A stretch of 64,000 nt of DNA from Tomocerus qinae (taxonomy: Eukaryota > Arthropoda > Collembola > Entomobryomorpha > Tomoceridae): contig CM034548.1 in the NCBI GenBank assembly GCA_020055645.1, positions 34,460,201-34,524,200 on the forward strand, read 5' to 3'. Positions within the stretch are counted from its first letter, which is position 1, and the number at the start of each line of letters is the position of its first letter. The notes beneath the pieces are model-generated. The model worked only from the letters and a program-made list of their open reading frames with translations, was not told where the DNA came from and made no database searches. Below, one piece after another: positions 1 through 14,004 of the stretch. A program made the position numbers and the translations under genes.

Positions 1-3000
1 ATAATAATTCATCGTTTCCCTAAAGGAAATTGCATAAAAAATCAACCCACTGCATATTAAACCTCTCTCGGCTTAGCACAAAGGAATAAATACACTTTAC
101 AGTTCTGATATGCATTCAAGTAGCATCGAAAGACTTACAAACCATACCGATGAGACGAAAGTGACGCATCGGTGAAAATTCTTTACTGTACCTTAAAGAT
201 GCAATTGCAAACTGCTAGACATTATTCGGTGGATGATGGATATCATTCAGACCATTACTCAAGCAAAATCATGTTTTCCACACATAATTTTCGTTTCTTA
301 TAATTATTGTTTTTTTCTGAGATTTTTCTACTTTCTCATTTCACATCTCAAAATGTTCAATACTCAATGATTTGCATCCGTTTAGGATTTACTTTTGGGA
401 AATAGGAAATACTTTTAACCCTTTTCTATAGCATTGGTCTATTTGAATGGGATAATAAAAAAGCTATCGAGTTTTCAGCATCTTTTGCTTGGCTAAAAAC
501 TTTTATTTTTAAATTAACCAGTTTTGTGACTAATTTATGCATATAAATAAACATTAAGAATATAGCAAAACTTCAAATTGTCTTTAAAACATGCACAAAT
601 CAATTTGAAATGGGTGCTGATTATAAATTGATAATTTACAAGAAATATTATATATTTGCAAACAATATTTTTCTGCCGTGCCTATTAATAAGCGACAGCG
701 TTTGCAAAATTCCATGGCATTAGTGGCATCATCGAAATAAAAAGTTAGTAAGGTACTTTGTAAATGCGATGCGTATAGCATAGTAGATACATAGCAAGTT
801 ATTGTATACCATAATTTATTCAGAGTTTAGTCTGTGCTGTTTCTCACTCGGTTATTATAAATGAATTTTCGTCATCAAAGAAATATTTCAATATATTTTT
901 CATCTGTAGGTTTGTGGTTGTATTTGTAGGTACGTGGGTGGACTTAAGTATGGTGTACAAGTATTAACTTTAATAGCATGAATGACCAATTGTGAGTTCA
1001 CTTTCATATAATGAAGGAATTATTTGGAGCAACTACAGAATAGGAAGTTAGTGGAACAATGTAACAAAGAACGCATTAAAGACAAGAATGACAGAGTCGA
1101 AAGATTCTATAGGAATCGTCGTCTTGTCGATTCTCAGTTTTACAATTAGTGGTATTATTATAGTTAAAGTTATTACGCTAATATCCGTAGTACGCAGATA
1201 TTACGTAATGCAGTAAAGAATAGAATGTAGAAACATAAACAGAGTGAGTATTGGCAGTAATCCCATGAAGTTCTGTTCTATTCTACCTCACAAACGAATA
1301 TTATGATGATCCCAATCCAATCTGCCATAGCAGCTGCCTCCAATTCATAAAGTTCCAGTACAGCTGACAATGTGTTATATCATTATCCCTTCCCAACAAC
1401 TCAATGCCAACCAGCGCCAACAATGTAGCATATTATACTATCTACCAACTCTATATTAGGGGTATTCACAATCATCTTCCAGTCTCCCACTTTGTAATTC
1501 TAACTACCAAACGGAGGAAGTCTATGTACTTGGGCTATCTCCATGGTTGACAATTTATCAGGTGGGATCAAAATAGCGTCCAAATTTTCGATTTACATGG
1601 TTACTCTACCTCAAAGGGCCAACCGGCCGTGGACTGATTTCATCTTACAATATTGTATTATTGGGATGGGGAATAAAAAACTTTTCATCATTGATTTTTG
1701 TAGTTATTATCAAAAATTTAATCACCATATTTTCGGTTTTAGAATTGAATTCGATAGAAAAATGATGCAATGTCTGAATACCCTTACTTACAATATAGCT
1801 AGTGGTACTAGTTGTAGTTGTACATGACATATTGAGTGTGTGAATCCCCTTCGAAGTGTATTTATATGCTCAATGCATTTCATAAAATCACTCTTCTAAC
1901 TATATTTAACTCATATCATGTGAAGGAGGATCTAACGGTAGTACTTGTATAGGGGAAACTAAAACCCATAAAACACTTCAATATGGTTTATCAGAAGCAG
2001 CTATCTGGCTGGCTGGAGCATGGACTTATAATGTTGCTACGAATGTAGTGTAGCTAAGGAAAATAGAGCAAACATGATTGCATTGTGCTTCTGCTTATGT
2101 ATCTATGCTCTGCATTTGTTTCTGTTTGTTGAGATTAGACTACTTTTCATTGTTAGTAACTTAGTATTCGTTGCCTAGCCTTGTTGTACATCTACTCGTC
2201 CTTACGTTAGTTACTTTGCCGAGTTTTCTGCTGTCTTCTCTATCTGACGCTGATAAACTCAACTCTTCTGGATGAGAACACTATTTATTAAATAAACCAC
2301 AGTTATGCTTTGAGCTGTCATGTCGTTAAGTAATTTGCTCAAAGTACCGAACCCACAGCACTAAACTACCAAACTCCTCTTTCCACTAATAAGCAAAATG
2401 TCATTAAAAATTTTCTTCCTTTCCCGTTTCTTCCTCTCCCATTTTAGTGCACCTTCTTGGAGTCTATTCTGCCTGAAGTGTAACTATTATGCTCTGGTCA
2501 GAGGAAGAGTCTCACTAACTCAAAGATTGACTGTAGACTGTCAAGTTTATTCAGAAAGGTTTTCGTATTATGTAACATGTACAAATCATACAAGAGCAAC
2601 ATAAGAATGACATACAGCCACAGCATACATTATGTAGTGTAACTTTTGCAGTTGTGGACATCTGTTCCTAATGTTTAAATGAATCATATGAAAAAAACGT
2701 CCGTTCTCACACGTACACGAAAACAATAAAAATTGAAGAGAATTTACTTAGCACTATTATGTACCCTTGTGTCAATAGGTCACGAGAAAAACTACAAAAC
2801 GATTTTAGCATGTCATTAGCTCAAATTAACTAAGCTTGCTATACAAAAGCAATATAACGTAACAATATAAATAGCTATAACATTTGGTAGTCGACTAACG
2901 TTTCTTTTAACATGAAGCCAAACTGGGCATTCATGAATCCATAATATGAAAGTACAATAATTGTTAAACACAAGACAGTTGAATTACAGACATTTAATTA

Positions 3001-6000
3001 TTTTTTAATTATCAATTCAATTCCTCCATGGCTATAGTTTTTAGACGGAAAATCTAATGATTACAAAACCAGTATAGGGATAATTTAGGAATTATACGGA
3101 TATCTTTTCATTTCCAATTCTTTTTGTTGTTCGGTCTACTTGGATTATGAATAATGATTCTTATGGCTCTGGGTAAGATAATAGGCCAATAGCGCCAATA
3201 TCCATGCAGATGGAGTAATTAATCAATAAATTTCCTCGTACACAATAATCGTATATTTATTATGGCATCAGCATCAAAAACACAATAATATAGTGAAATG
3301 CAAACAGTCTGTTGTTTCGTTCACTATCTTTACAATTTGCAATTACTGTAAATGTATATGATCTCAAGTTGACATATGCAAGTACTTGTATTTATATAGG
3401 AAATGGTGTTTATTAATAGTAGAAGATAGAATTGTAGTTATGGTATATTTTATGTGTATATAGGGTGTGATTTTTCACATTACGATCTTATCCATTGCTG
3501 CAGAAAAATCAATGCAACTTTTATAACTAGTGTAATAACATGTCAATTTACATGGTGCCATTTACTACTGACTTTATTTGCATTTAGCAGTTTTGTCCTG
3601 TGTAACTGCAATCAAAAGAGTTTATCTATGAATTGTGTCATACTCAACTGCTTTTTTATGTCATATAACCATAAAATAACTTCTGCCTTCCAAAATAAAA
3701 TGCTTTATACATGTCAAAGGATATAAAATTGCCCCAAAAAGTTGCCTGAACATGGCACTTGAAAAAATAGTCGATTTCTTGAACCGAAAGTCCAATTATT
3801 ATTCATTTAAATCTGTACACTAAAAGAATATAATATTAAATGGTCTTTTAATATTAGCATCAATGAGCGCCTGCCTAAAAAAGGGTTAAAATTAATCTTT
3901 AGATTGAAAGTCTCATTCAATATTGTTATTGGATCTACCATTACTGAAATTTATTGACTCAGAAATTGTTTCACTATATGCGAATTATATAAGACACCTT
4001 TGGATATTGTGTGAGTGTTTACTTATATTATATATTTTTGTTTTCTGAGTCCCATGTTGGCGAAAACTCAGGGGAAGACAAATACTGCAAAAGGAATGAA
4101 GTGAATCGAGTTATAAATCCCCGAAGAAGATTTTTTTCAAGAAGAGAATAAACCTTTAAAATGTGTATATAACTGTAAAGTTTGTTTGCTCCATCCAAGC
4201 TTTAAAAGATAGCATTGAAACCATTTCTGATACTTGCGAAGATTAATTTTTCAAGCGAAAGTGATTGCTTTTCCCACAAACCCGGCAATGGAAATAATGG
4301 TATGGATTTTGATGTTTATGAGCACCACAGTCATTTGTGGATTAGTTGGTTGTAGATTGATATTGAACATTTTTGAAATGATGTCATTAAAATGGAAATA
4401 CGAGAGTGTAAATTAGTAGTAGATAAAGATACAGAGATGATTGTCATGGAGTGGATGGATAAAAAATGAAATAGATAGTATTTAGGTTTGTGTGTTGCGT
4501 CACTGGCGAGAGAGAGAGAGAAAGAGTATATAATTGTAATAGAGTTTGGAGTATTTGATTCCAGGCATGGAGAAGCAGGCAGAGGCAAATGATTAGTGTT
4601 GATTGTTGAGTTAGAGGGGGGATTGAAAGGTTGCCTGGTCTGGTTAGCTGGGTTGCTCATCGAAAACAATAGCCTTCTGGGAGGAGGAGGACGGTAGTAG
4701 AGTGGCTCATAAAGGCAGGCATGGCCTGGCACACTCAAACACGACTGAATTATTATTATAGAGAGTTAGAGTCATATCCAGCCTTTTAGTGCAAGTGTGT
4801 TAGCATATGCCCCTCTCCTCCGTTATCATGTGGGGCTATACTATTTATGTAATAGGTCTGTACATTATTTCTGGAAGTTATAACATTGTATTGTTGGTCG
4901 TATATAGAGTGGCACTTGGCCAAATGTCTCATCTCTTTTGGTCATGCGGACTGAGTGGATGGAGCTAATCGTACGTATACTATACTCCACTACTACTATA
5001 TGATTACCCTTCCTACTACATATATCAGTCCGTAGTGTAACCTTTTTTCGTCAACAACAGAACTGAAAACGGCACTATTGCTACTACAAGAGTATTACTA
5101 CGTACTACAATAATATATATTATAGTCCATTATTATTGTGTGAAGGAGAAGTGACTGATGATTGTGAACAGATAGAAGATTGAATTTTCTGTAATATTTT
5201 AGTGAGATAGATTTTGTGGAAGAGACAAACAAACAAACTCTTCTCTTCTGGAAAGAGAGAGAGAGAACTCATAATATTATCTCCAGGTCTAGGATACATT
5301 AGTCGGACTCACGTACAGAAAGCGATACATACTCATACATACATTAAGCAACATGAAGTAGAGCTAATAAAAGTAAATGCAACTAACATTTATTATGTTA
5401 CGATAAGACACAGCAGCCTCGGATACGCATACTCGTCAGTCACATCATCACAATCAGCAAAACATTATCAAGCCTTTAGTTTAGTGTAGCACTTGATGTT
5501 CACCCAGTAAGACACCACATCACATCTCCTCACACCGTACGTACATATACACGTATACAAGGACTGTTATTATTATTTCAGACCTGAATAATCACGTTCA
5601 TTATAATCTCATCTTCAACAATCAACTCACATAGGTGTGTATACGATACTATATTACGCATAATTATATACCTTAAGTCTCATTCAATTACACTATTCAA
5701 TTACGGCCAAGCCACATCAAACCATATTAATAGTACACACACGTCTAATCAATCTACTACTAATATATATTTTATAAGCATTATTATCTCCAAACCACAT
5801 CCATACTATAGTAATTAAAATATAATATACGTACATTTCGTCTCATTATTTTTACCGTGTACTTGACTCTCGTATTTCTTTTATAATATTATCTCTGCTA
5901 CTTACCTGGCTATTAGTTTATACCTGTATATAATAAACAATCAGTAATCAACACTTAGTATGTACACTAGTAGATAGTATAAGCGTTAATAAATGCAGAT

Positions 6001-8383
6001 ATAAAATACATGGTGATGATAAGAGACACATAAACACTCACAGATCCCTTGTCTCTTTTAATTCAACAATTGTGACTGTGACGACAGTAGTAACTACGAT
6101 AGCGATATAGATTAACGCAAGAAGCAGAACATTTTCTCCAGCCTTCAGAACAGTTTTTCAGTTACTCTATAATATAGTGCATATTATTATGCAGTAGTTT
6201 CCTTGCAATTATTTCCATGCCGGGGATTACTAAAGAATAGTTATTAACTAGCCCCTTTATCATTCGATTGTATTTAGTGCACTATATTTGCAAGTGTAAA
6301 TACATAGATTTAAATGCAAATAATATTATGTCCCTAACTACTCCGCATAAGTATTGTAATATTTGCAGATAGAGACAATAATAGTTAGCAACATTCACGG
6401 AGGTTTTCATTATTGAAATGAAAAGTCCTTTGTCTGTGGGAAGATAATAATATATATGTAATAGTATTGTAAGTGCTAATAGTTTGTCCGAGAGTTGTAT
6501 CAACGTCAACCAAGACTCAGTGTTAAATTACATAATATCAGACACCACACACACTCAGTGTTAACAACTAGTCGTCTCCTCCCCTAAGAAATAAAACATC
6601 TAGTCAAAGGAACTTTTGATTGTATTTGTGGTTACTGTTATGTGATACTTTAATTAGATTTTGTGCACATTCTATGTCGACTCTATTTCCATTGTGAATT
6701 GACGTGGACTGCATTCAACTGCCAACTGAACGAGAGTAAATACAATATGCATAATATTCATACGCTCATTAAATAAATAATTCTTTTACTCACTTCCATT
6801 CATCGACGTCACAATTTCGAGAGAGCTACCATTTTTGTTGAAGGTCAAAGGTGACACAACTTAACATTCGACAACGGCATTGAAATTTGAAGAAGAAACT
6901 TCTTTACTAGACATTTTGTGCTTCTCTGTCCTTCTTTAAGTCATTACTCAGTGGCCTAGTCTCTTTACATCTCTACACCTTCTACTACTACTTAGCACTA
7001 TTACAAACTGACTGATACTACTATTTCAATCATTTATTCGAGTCAAGTTCATTACAGTAAGTCAAGGTAAGTTGCCAGCACTTTTCATTACTATATACAA
7101 TTCCATATTTCTACCTGTACACATATCCATGTGTATCTTTTGTAGTATCCTACCTGTCTATAGGCATTTTACTTTGTTGTTACATCTACGCTGTACAAGA
7201 ACAGCATGTACCTGAGTATAGTAACAGCATCTTGATAGCCTTAAAGGTTCTATACATAAATGATAGATTTTAATTAGCTGTACTACATACGTGTAACTAC
7301 TATCTGTTACTTTGTACACTTTGTAGTCCTAGACATGAAAGTAAATGCAAATAAAATAATTAGATTCACATGCATTAATTAATTCCCCATGAGATAGACG
7401 CAGCCAAAGAGCTATTTTCATTTCAATCAATGCGTATTCAATTAGTCGAGATACTATTACCATTTCATCAATTAAATCTAATTAACAGCTAGGAGACATA
7501 ATTTAATTACTCTCGAAGCTTTATACAAGTGCAAATTTATTGTGAGCAGAGTGTTTCACACTAAATTCATGCTTATTACCGCGTACAGACTTATTTCCAA
7601 GAAAATTCCGTTGAAAGCGGGTAGCTTTGTAACACTACATAATAGTATATAGTTTCTACAAACAGTGCCGTTTTTGTCTTTTGTTAGCAAATGAATAGAC
7701 ATGAAGTATATGTACATGATTGTAATTATAAAGCATGCAAATATCATATACAAGAAATACCAATCCTCAGGCTTGCTCCGTAGTATGCTGACTCAACAAA
7801 AAATACTTAATTTTCATCCACATGCAGAATTTGAAAATTTGCAATTCAGATAATAAATTCCATATGCATTAATACTACACAAAATTACATTTGAATTTTT
7901 CATGGTGCTTATTGTCAGTTTACCAGAATTACCAAAGATAGATTTTCTTAGGCCTGGGACCCACTAGTTTTCGTAATTCATATCTATTATAGCTGTTCTA
8001 AATACCTCAATGCTCATAATTTTAAGTAATAACAAATATGCAATTTAAATTAAAACAAAAAGCTGCAGAAGCAATTCAACGATGCGTATGGGGTCAAGAG
8101 TGACAAATATGAATTGTTAGGGAAAAAAAATACTTTTTTGGTTTATGTTTCCCTTCTGTGAAAGTATACATTACATGGAAAAATATGACATTTCTACAAA
8201 ACCTATGAATTCTAGCATGTTAAATACTTTGTAAGTGCATATCCCTATTTTGAGTTCTTGTTAATTCAAAGTTTCAATATTTTCGACTACAGCAAAGTTA
8301 TTACATAATATAAGCATGTTACATATTGCCAGAACAATACTATTGCATAGGACTTTTCTTTATAATTTTTTATTATAAAGGTT
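1..8383. other. Gene desert, left flank
   Basis: No protein gene is recognisable. The sequence is AT-rich with scattered short ORFs of chance length. Local departures are purine-rich patches at about 4430-4740 and 5214-5270 containing short (GA)n runs (4508-4526, 5253-5267), and a stretch around 6840-7067 that ends in a strong donor-like site (AAG|GTAAGT) and could be a non-coding 5-prime exon. None of these can be tied to a gene from sequence alone. Confidence 0.6.
4508..4526. repeat. (GA)n microsatellite in a purine-rich patch
   Basis: A short GAGAGA run with a few interruptions sits inside a purine-rich stretch of about 300 bp. A second GAGAGA run is at 5253-5267. Such runs can bind GAGA-factor-like proteins in arthropods, but no gene start is attached to them here. 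Confidence 0.7.
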
Positions 8384-8896
8384 ATGGCTGGTATGAATTA
8401 TGGCATTGTGACCGAATATTCTTTTGTAGTACCTAACAATGACAATAATATAGCACACAAGTTTAACGTAATCCTTTGGTACATATGCTATGTAATGAAT
8501 ACGATACGAAGTCTCCAATGCTCTTCTTTCTTGATCTACTCGAATAATTATTTAGTTTTATTATTTTACACAATGTCTACGAGGGTTGTACATGACATGT
8601 CGCTAGATTACTTATTGTTATTTATACAGATACAGTTACATGTACATGGCACAAGAGACATATACAAAGTTAAATTCTTGTGTACTTGGGAAAACGTCTG
8701 GTTTGGTACGCAGCATAAGGAATTTATACGTAGTAGAGATAGAGATCATTTTCAGATGAATTGTGGTACTTGTGATGCTGTTTACATTAAATTAGAATGG
8801 TCTTTTATTCCCATTCCTAATGCTGCTAGTGAAATTGATAGTGGCTACCTACCGATGTCGTTGGCCAGTCACCAATTCATACCAATTGCTGTCTAG
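8384..8896 (+). CDS. Unassigned 170-residue ORF in gene desert
   Basis: A continuous ATG-to-TAG frame of 171 codons in AT-rich DNA, where stops should be frequent. Composition is protein-like (four Trp, balanced charge, several Cys) with no low-complexity bias, and I recognise no domain. An AAAG|G acceptor-like site sits just before the ATG, an AATAAA lies about 50 bp after the stop, and a strong donor-like GCAG|GTAAGT is at about 9111. It could therefore be a single-exon gene, an exon of a longer transcript, a decayed gene or transposon remnant, or chance. No neighbouring exon could be joined to it. Confidence 0.22.
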   Translation: MAGMNYGIVTEYSFVVPNNDNNIAHKFNVILWYICYVMNTIRSLQCSSFLIYSNNYLVLLFYTMSTRVVHDMSLDYLLLFIQIQLHVHGTRDIYKVKFLCTWENVWFGTQHKEFIRSRDRDHFQMNCGTCDAVYIKLEWSFIPIPNAASEIDSGYLPMSLASHQFIPIAV

Positions 8897-11800
8897 CCTA
8901 GGCTGTACGCTAATTCAAGCTGTAATTAGTAGTGGTATAACCATAATAAAAATACATAATATTCTAAAGTAAATTTTCGCTTCGCCCAATAAAATTTGAT
9001 GAATTAATATACAGAGAAATGTATTTTATGTCTTGTGCAATATTAATGCTAAGCAATTAGTGCCAACTTGGTTGGTGCCTAGCCTGATTAGCGACTGGCC
9101 TAAGGCAGGTAAGTAGAATCATCTCCTTGGATAGATTTCTTGAGTCTTCTGTCAGTGCTGTCTGTATATTTTGTATGTTAGTAAGAGATAGGTAAAGGAT
9201 AAGAAAACAAGACCACTTTTAGTATTGCCCATATTTATTTGTCTTCTGATGCTCCAATAACTAATAAGGTGTGTGTATGTTTTGCGTGCTGCATCCATGC
9301 AATAATCGTAGGCTGGAATGGTGTCTTCTTACTTATTGTGACCATCTTTGCACTTCTGTTTTGGTGGGCATTAATGCTTATTAAGCAAATTAGTAATGAC
9401 GCTAATAAAGTAGATGTTATTGAATAATCAAAGCACAATATACAAAAATGACATGCGCATAATATTGTTGACTTCATAAAAACTCTTTGTTCCTCAGGAA
9501 TTATATTTTGGTCAACTTGCTATCATTTAGTCGTCAGACATCACCACATAATGAATATTATTTTCATTTCTTATCTCCCTATCTTTATAACAATAGTATA
9601 GTTTCTTAAGCACCACGCACTATTGTAATATATAGGTGATAAAAATCTATTTATCAACATCTCCTTCAACTTTTATCAGTGCAATTAAAAATACTATAAT
9701 AAAAATCCATTTTGCACCACATACAGTCTATAATGACACGTAGACATTTTCAGTCACCACTAAGGATTGATTGTATACTCGAATGTTTTCCGGTGGTGCA
9801 ATTTGCATATGTGCATTTAAATTATTCATTTGAATCCATTCAACATGTAGATATAGCGATAATAAAAGATTACTGCCTATATACATGTAACTTAGTATTA
9901 TAATATGTTGGTATAGGTAGTTAAATAACTATTTATGAGTTGTATGTAGTGATAATAGGTATATAGATAAATCAGTATGCGATAGCCTTAATAATGAAAG
10001 AAAACACAAGTCTTAGTAAATGTGTCTACATTGCATTTACCTATACTGAAAAACAACAATTAGGTATTGCCTTACCAACGGTTAAGGAAATGATGTCTCT
10101 TTGTCAAAAATATTGTAACAAAAACAAATATTTAATGCTATAATTCTAAGTAGAGAAAAGCCTACTTTATTAGCATGTTTATTACCATGTACCTTTATAT
10201 TGATTATAAAATGAAACCTTAGGTATGGGGCGTTAGATTAATTTTTGTCACACAATGTACCTAATAAATTAGTAGCAAAGCATACCTGCGTAACACCTTA
10301 ATTGCATAGGTAGGTTAATAAGGAGTGTTCCAACTTCTATTACTATAATATGTTGAATTTTGGAACAACAACCTTCTTTTGTGTGTATCAGAGTAACTAT
10401 CGTATAATATACTTAATTGCACTTTTGTGGATATTGTTCCACTGCATTTTAAATTAAAAGTTATTTAATAGATTAGTTTATAATTATAATATTGCGTTAT
10501 TCTACATCTATCTATGCATACATGTATCAGAGATATAGTCATCAACAAGGTTTACACAACATTACCTATTCAAATCTGCTTATTAGCTATTCTACCCAAT
10601 CAAAAGGTGTTGGCAAGTTGGCATTGGGATTCATTGCTTCTGTCTGTTGTCTCGTTCTGCCTGAATACCTTGCTGCATTCTTATTTTTCACTCTATAGCT
10701 TAGCAAGAGCAACATTGCATTGTTTGTATTATAATCTTTGGAAAACAAGTTGTATTTATTTGTGCATACTATACTGATTGTTATGCTCCATTATTCCTCC
10801 TTATTCTTAATGTGCTCCTCGACTAAGTTGCTGTGATAATTATTGAGATACATGTACTATGAAATGTTTGCCGGAATATAGTAGCTTAGTCAAAAATCAC
10901 TAATGCTCTATTATAGAAAATTGTAATATTGAAAATGAAACATCTCAAATATTTAAAGCAGTAAAAGCTGCAGCTGTATAGAAGCGTCTAAATACGCAAA
11001 ATAATGGATTTTCTTCATTATTGACAAAAAAGGGCTTTTTTGTTAGGCTATATCCTATAATTATATTATTGTGGAGGACTTTGTTACTTATAGGCTGTAC
11101 TATATGATTATAGTATGTCTTGTGTAATAAAACGTGACATAAAATAGTTTCCGCTTGGATTTGTTAGACTTAGTCTCAAGCTCGACTAATTACTACGACT
11201 AAAAAACAAATAGTAATTGTACACTTCCAATTTAGAACATATTATGATGCTGCTACAAATCCCTTCTTTTGTTTTGATTAAGCTGAGTACTACGAAAACT
11301 ACTGAGATTGTATTTATAATTGGATGCAGTCTACTATTCAACTACTGCTAGTGTTTTGGCACTTTTAAATGCGTATTTTTAGACGTAAAGTACAATCTCG
11401 TCTTCTGGATCGATTTTTATAGAATCAAATATCCCCATAAAAATGGGCTTCAATGAAGTACCTATTCAAACCATTCTGGCTATGACTAGATAAAAAAATC
11501 TCAACTCCTATTGCTAAATAGACATTTCTTCCACTTAGTTTCAATACACGCTTGACACCTTATCAATTCCTTATTAAATAATAATTATTAAATCGTTAAT
11601 TTACGTTTGGCTTCCATTTCTCATATTTAAGTAATGCAATATATATGACTTAAAATAGGAAATGAAAGTATAGTCTCGAGTCTCGAAGGACACAGCATAG
11701 CTGCTACATTACATATGATTTATTAATAATAACGTTTGGTAGGTATCAATTCTTTCTCCAGCCATTAAACTGTGTAAGTTTGAAACTAAAAAGACAGTGA

Positions 11801-13905
11801 GCTAGAAAAGCTGCATGCAATACTTGTAAGTAAAACCAATTATAAGTATAACCATTCATATCTCGTTTCGTTGCTATTACAATTATTCTTATTTTTCTTT
11901 ATTGCACGTCAACTTTAATAGGATTAGGGTTTAAATGGCTAGTATGAAAAGTCTGAAATAAGTTTATATGAATATAGAATAAATTTAAAAATCGATATAA
12001 CAATAGTACATCAATAACAGTTCAAGGCAAATGTATTTAAAGTCAACTTGGTGCATTTTGTGAACATTTTTTGTTATTCTGTTGTTATATTTAGTTAATA
12101 CGATAAACAATTTACACTTGAAAGCAACTATAAAACCATTGGTAATTGATTCAATTACCTTCATTTAATTTTTTTTATCATTGTATGCTATTTTCTTGCT
12201 CTAGATCCATATGGTGATTTTTTGGTGATGTGAAACATGATGGTTATGACCTCCCTATAGAAATTAAACATTTGATGGAAAATGTGTTAAAAATAGTAGC
12301 TTTTTACATAATTGAAATGAAAAGAGAGATAAATAAGTCAATTAGTGAATTGATTTTTTAACACTCTAGTGAAAAGTAAAGGATATCCTTTGTGAAATAT
12401 TTTCTGGTTAGAGCTGATTCTTATTAGTATGCAAATAAATGTATAAGATGAGACGGGGAAAGAAGTTGAGTAAAGCCAAGGGATTCATTTGAGCGAGGAT
12501 TGTAGTTGTAGAGCTGGGAAAAGGGTTGAGAGAAAGCAGAAACAAAAGAGGGGAAAGGATGAGTGTATTGTTGGAAGTGTGTATAGATAGATAGAAAGGG
12601 GGCTGGACTGAAGCCCCGGAGCTGAGAAGCTCACCCTTTGAATGTCTGCTGGAAAAGATAGAAATTGAAGCTTTCATAATTATTCATAGAAAGGAATACA
12701 AATGACGTGGAGTACAGGTATCCAGGGAACGAGAAATTGATCGGTCACCACCAACTGAGCTCCATATTCATGTTGATTGTGTTTCTATTAGACTAGTATT
12801 ATTGTATGCAGACAAATACACTTGGCAGTGGTAATTTTGTATATTTGTGTATATATGTACATACATATAGTACAAGCCTTTATAAATTGCAAGCACTAGC
12901 AATGCCGAGAAACGTGACTGCAAGCTGTATGAGAATTATAAGATTCGTGATTATATTTTCCAGAGCAAGTCTCGATGGATTTATTTTGCTTTCTCTCAAT
13001 CTCTCTACAATGTTGCTATTTATTTGGTTATTTCTACCGTCCCTGATAAATATGCACTCAACCTGCCCATAAAAGACAATTTTATGCATTCTTGGCAAGA
13101 AACTGAACATTAAACCATTATAACTTTATTGAATAACCATAGGCAGAGTGGAATAATGATAAATTGACTAGATAACGAAGGAATTGAGTTATTTAATTTG
13201 CATATGGTCGAATTGAATGCAACTTTACAAAAGTTATGGGGATTTTTATTTCGGAGGAAATAAAATAACAGCCGGTAAAAATTTATGATGCAAAACAAAT
13301 GTAGTAGAATTCCTTCTGGCTGGACATGTTGTAAGACTTGTAGAGGTAATATGATTGTTGCATTGTAAATTCTGTCGGGAAGAGACAGTAGGCAAGCGCC
13401 AGATGAAAACATTTGTAATAAAGGGGAAAGCTATCTGCAATAGCAAACAGACTTGACGTTAAAACACAAACAAACTACACGGATTCATTTGCTTTTCAGC
13501 GAGCTTTGAATTGATCAATCGATTGCTTCTTCATGCACCTACCACTATGCATGAATTCGTCCGGGGAACAGAAAAACAACAGAAAGTGTAGACAACCAAA
13601 ATGAAAGCTATGACAAAATTCAACCAAACTGCTCCGATTGTGATGATAATATAATTGTGCGCGGCCCTTTACTTTCGCTCCTGCCTTGCACCTCTTCACT
13701 ATAGCCTTCCACTTTATACTTTCATGTACATGTTTAGACTGCTACTACATTAAGTAGGCGTGGGTGGATAGATCATTTTATTGGCACTTTGTCCTCCTCT
13801 AATTTTAAATTCGCCTTTCATTATAATACTATGAGCTTGTTATGCATTATAATTTCCTTAATTTCCCTTTCATCATTTCAAATTTCCTAGAATCTACTTC
13901 GCAAC
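8897..13905. other. Intergenic, no gene seen
   Basis: AT-rich with only short chance ORFs. A purine-rich patch of about 200 bp lies at 12430-12640, similar in character to the one near 4.5 kb. A donor-like GCAG|GTAAGT occurs at about 9111. Confidence 0.55.
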
Positions 13906-14004
13906 TCCTTTCTACGCGTAAATGCGGAATCCCTATCTACACGTAATTGCGGAATCCCTTTCTACACGTAATTGCGGAATCCCTTTCTACACGTAATTGC
14001 GGAA
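13906..14004. repeat. 25-bp minisatellite, four copies
   Basis: Four head-to-tail units occupy 13906-13930, 13931-13955, 13956-13980 and 13981-14004. Each contains the core CTACACGTAATTGCGGAA. The first unit differs at a few bases (CGCGTAAATG), the second has one T-to-A change, and the last two are nearly identical apart from the end. The core holds a CACGTA half E-box-like motif and a TTGCGGAA motif and is richer in GC and CpG than its surroundings. Confidence 0.92.

Noticed and set aside
4331-4738. 135-codon minus-strand ORF
   Set aside because: Begins at a non-ATG codon and is low-complexity sequence produced by the purine-rich patch; no gene signals.
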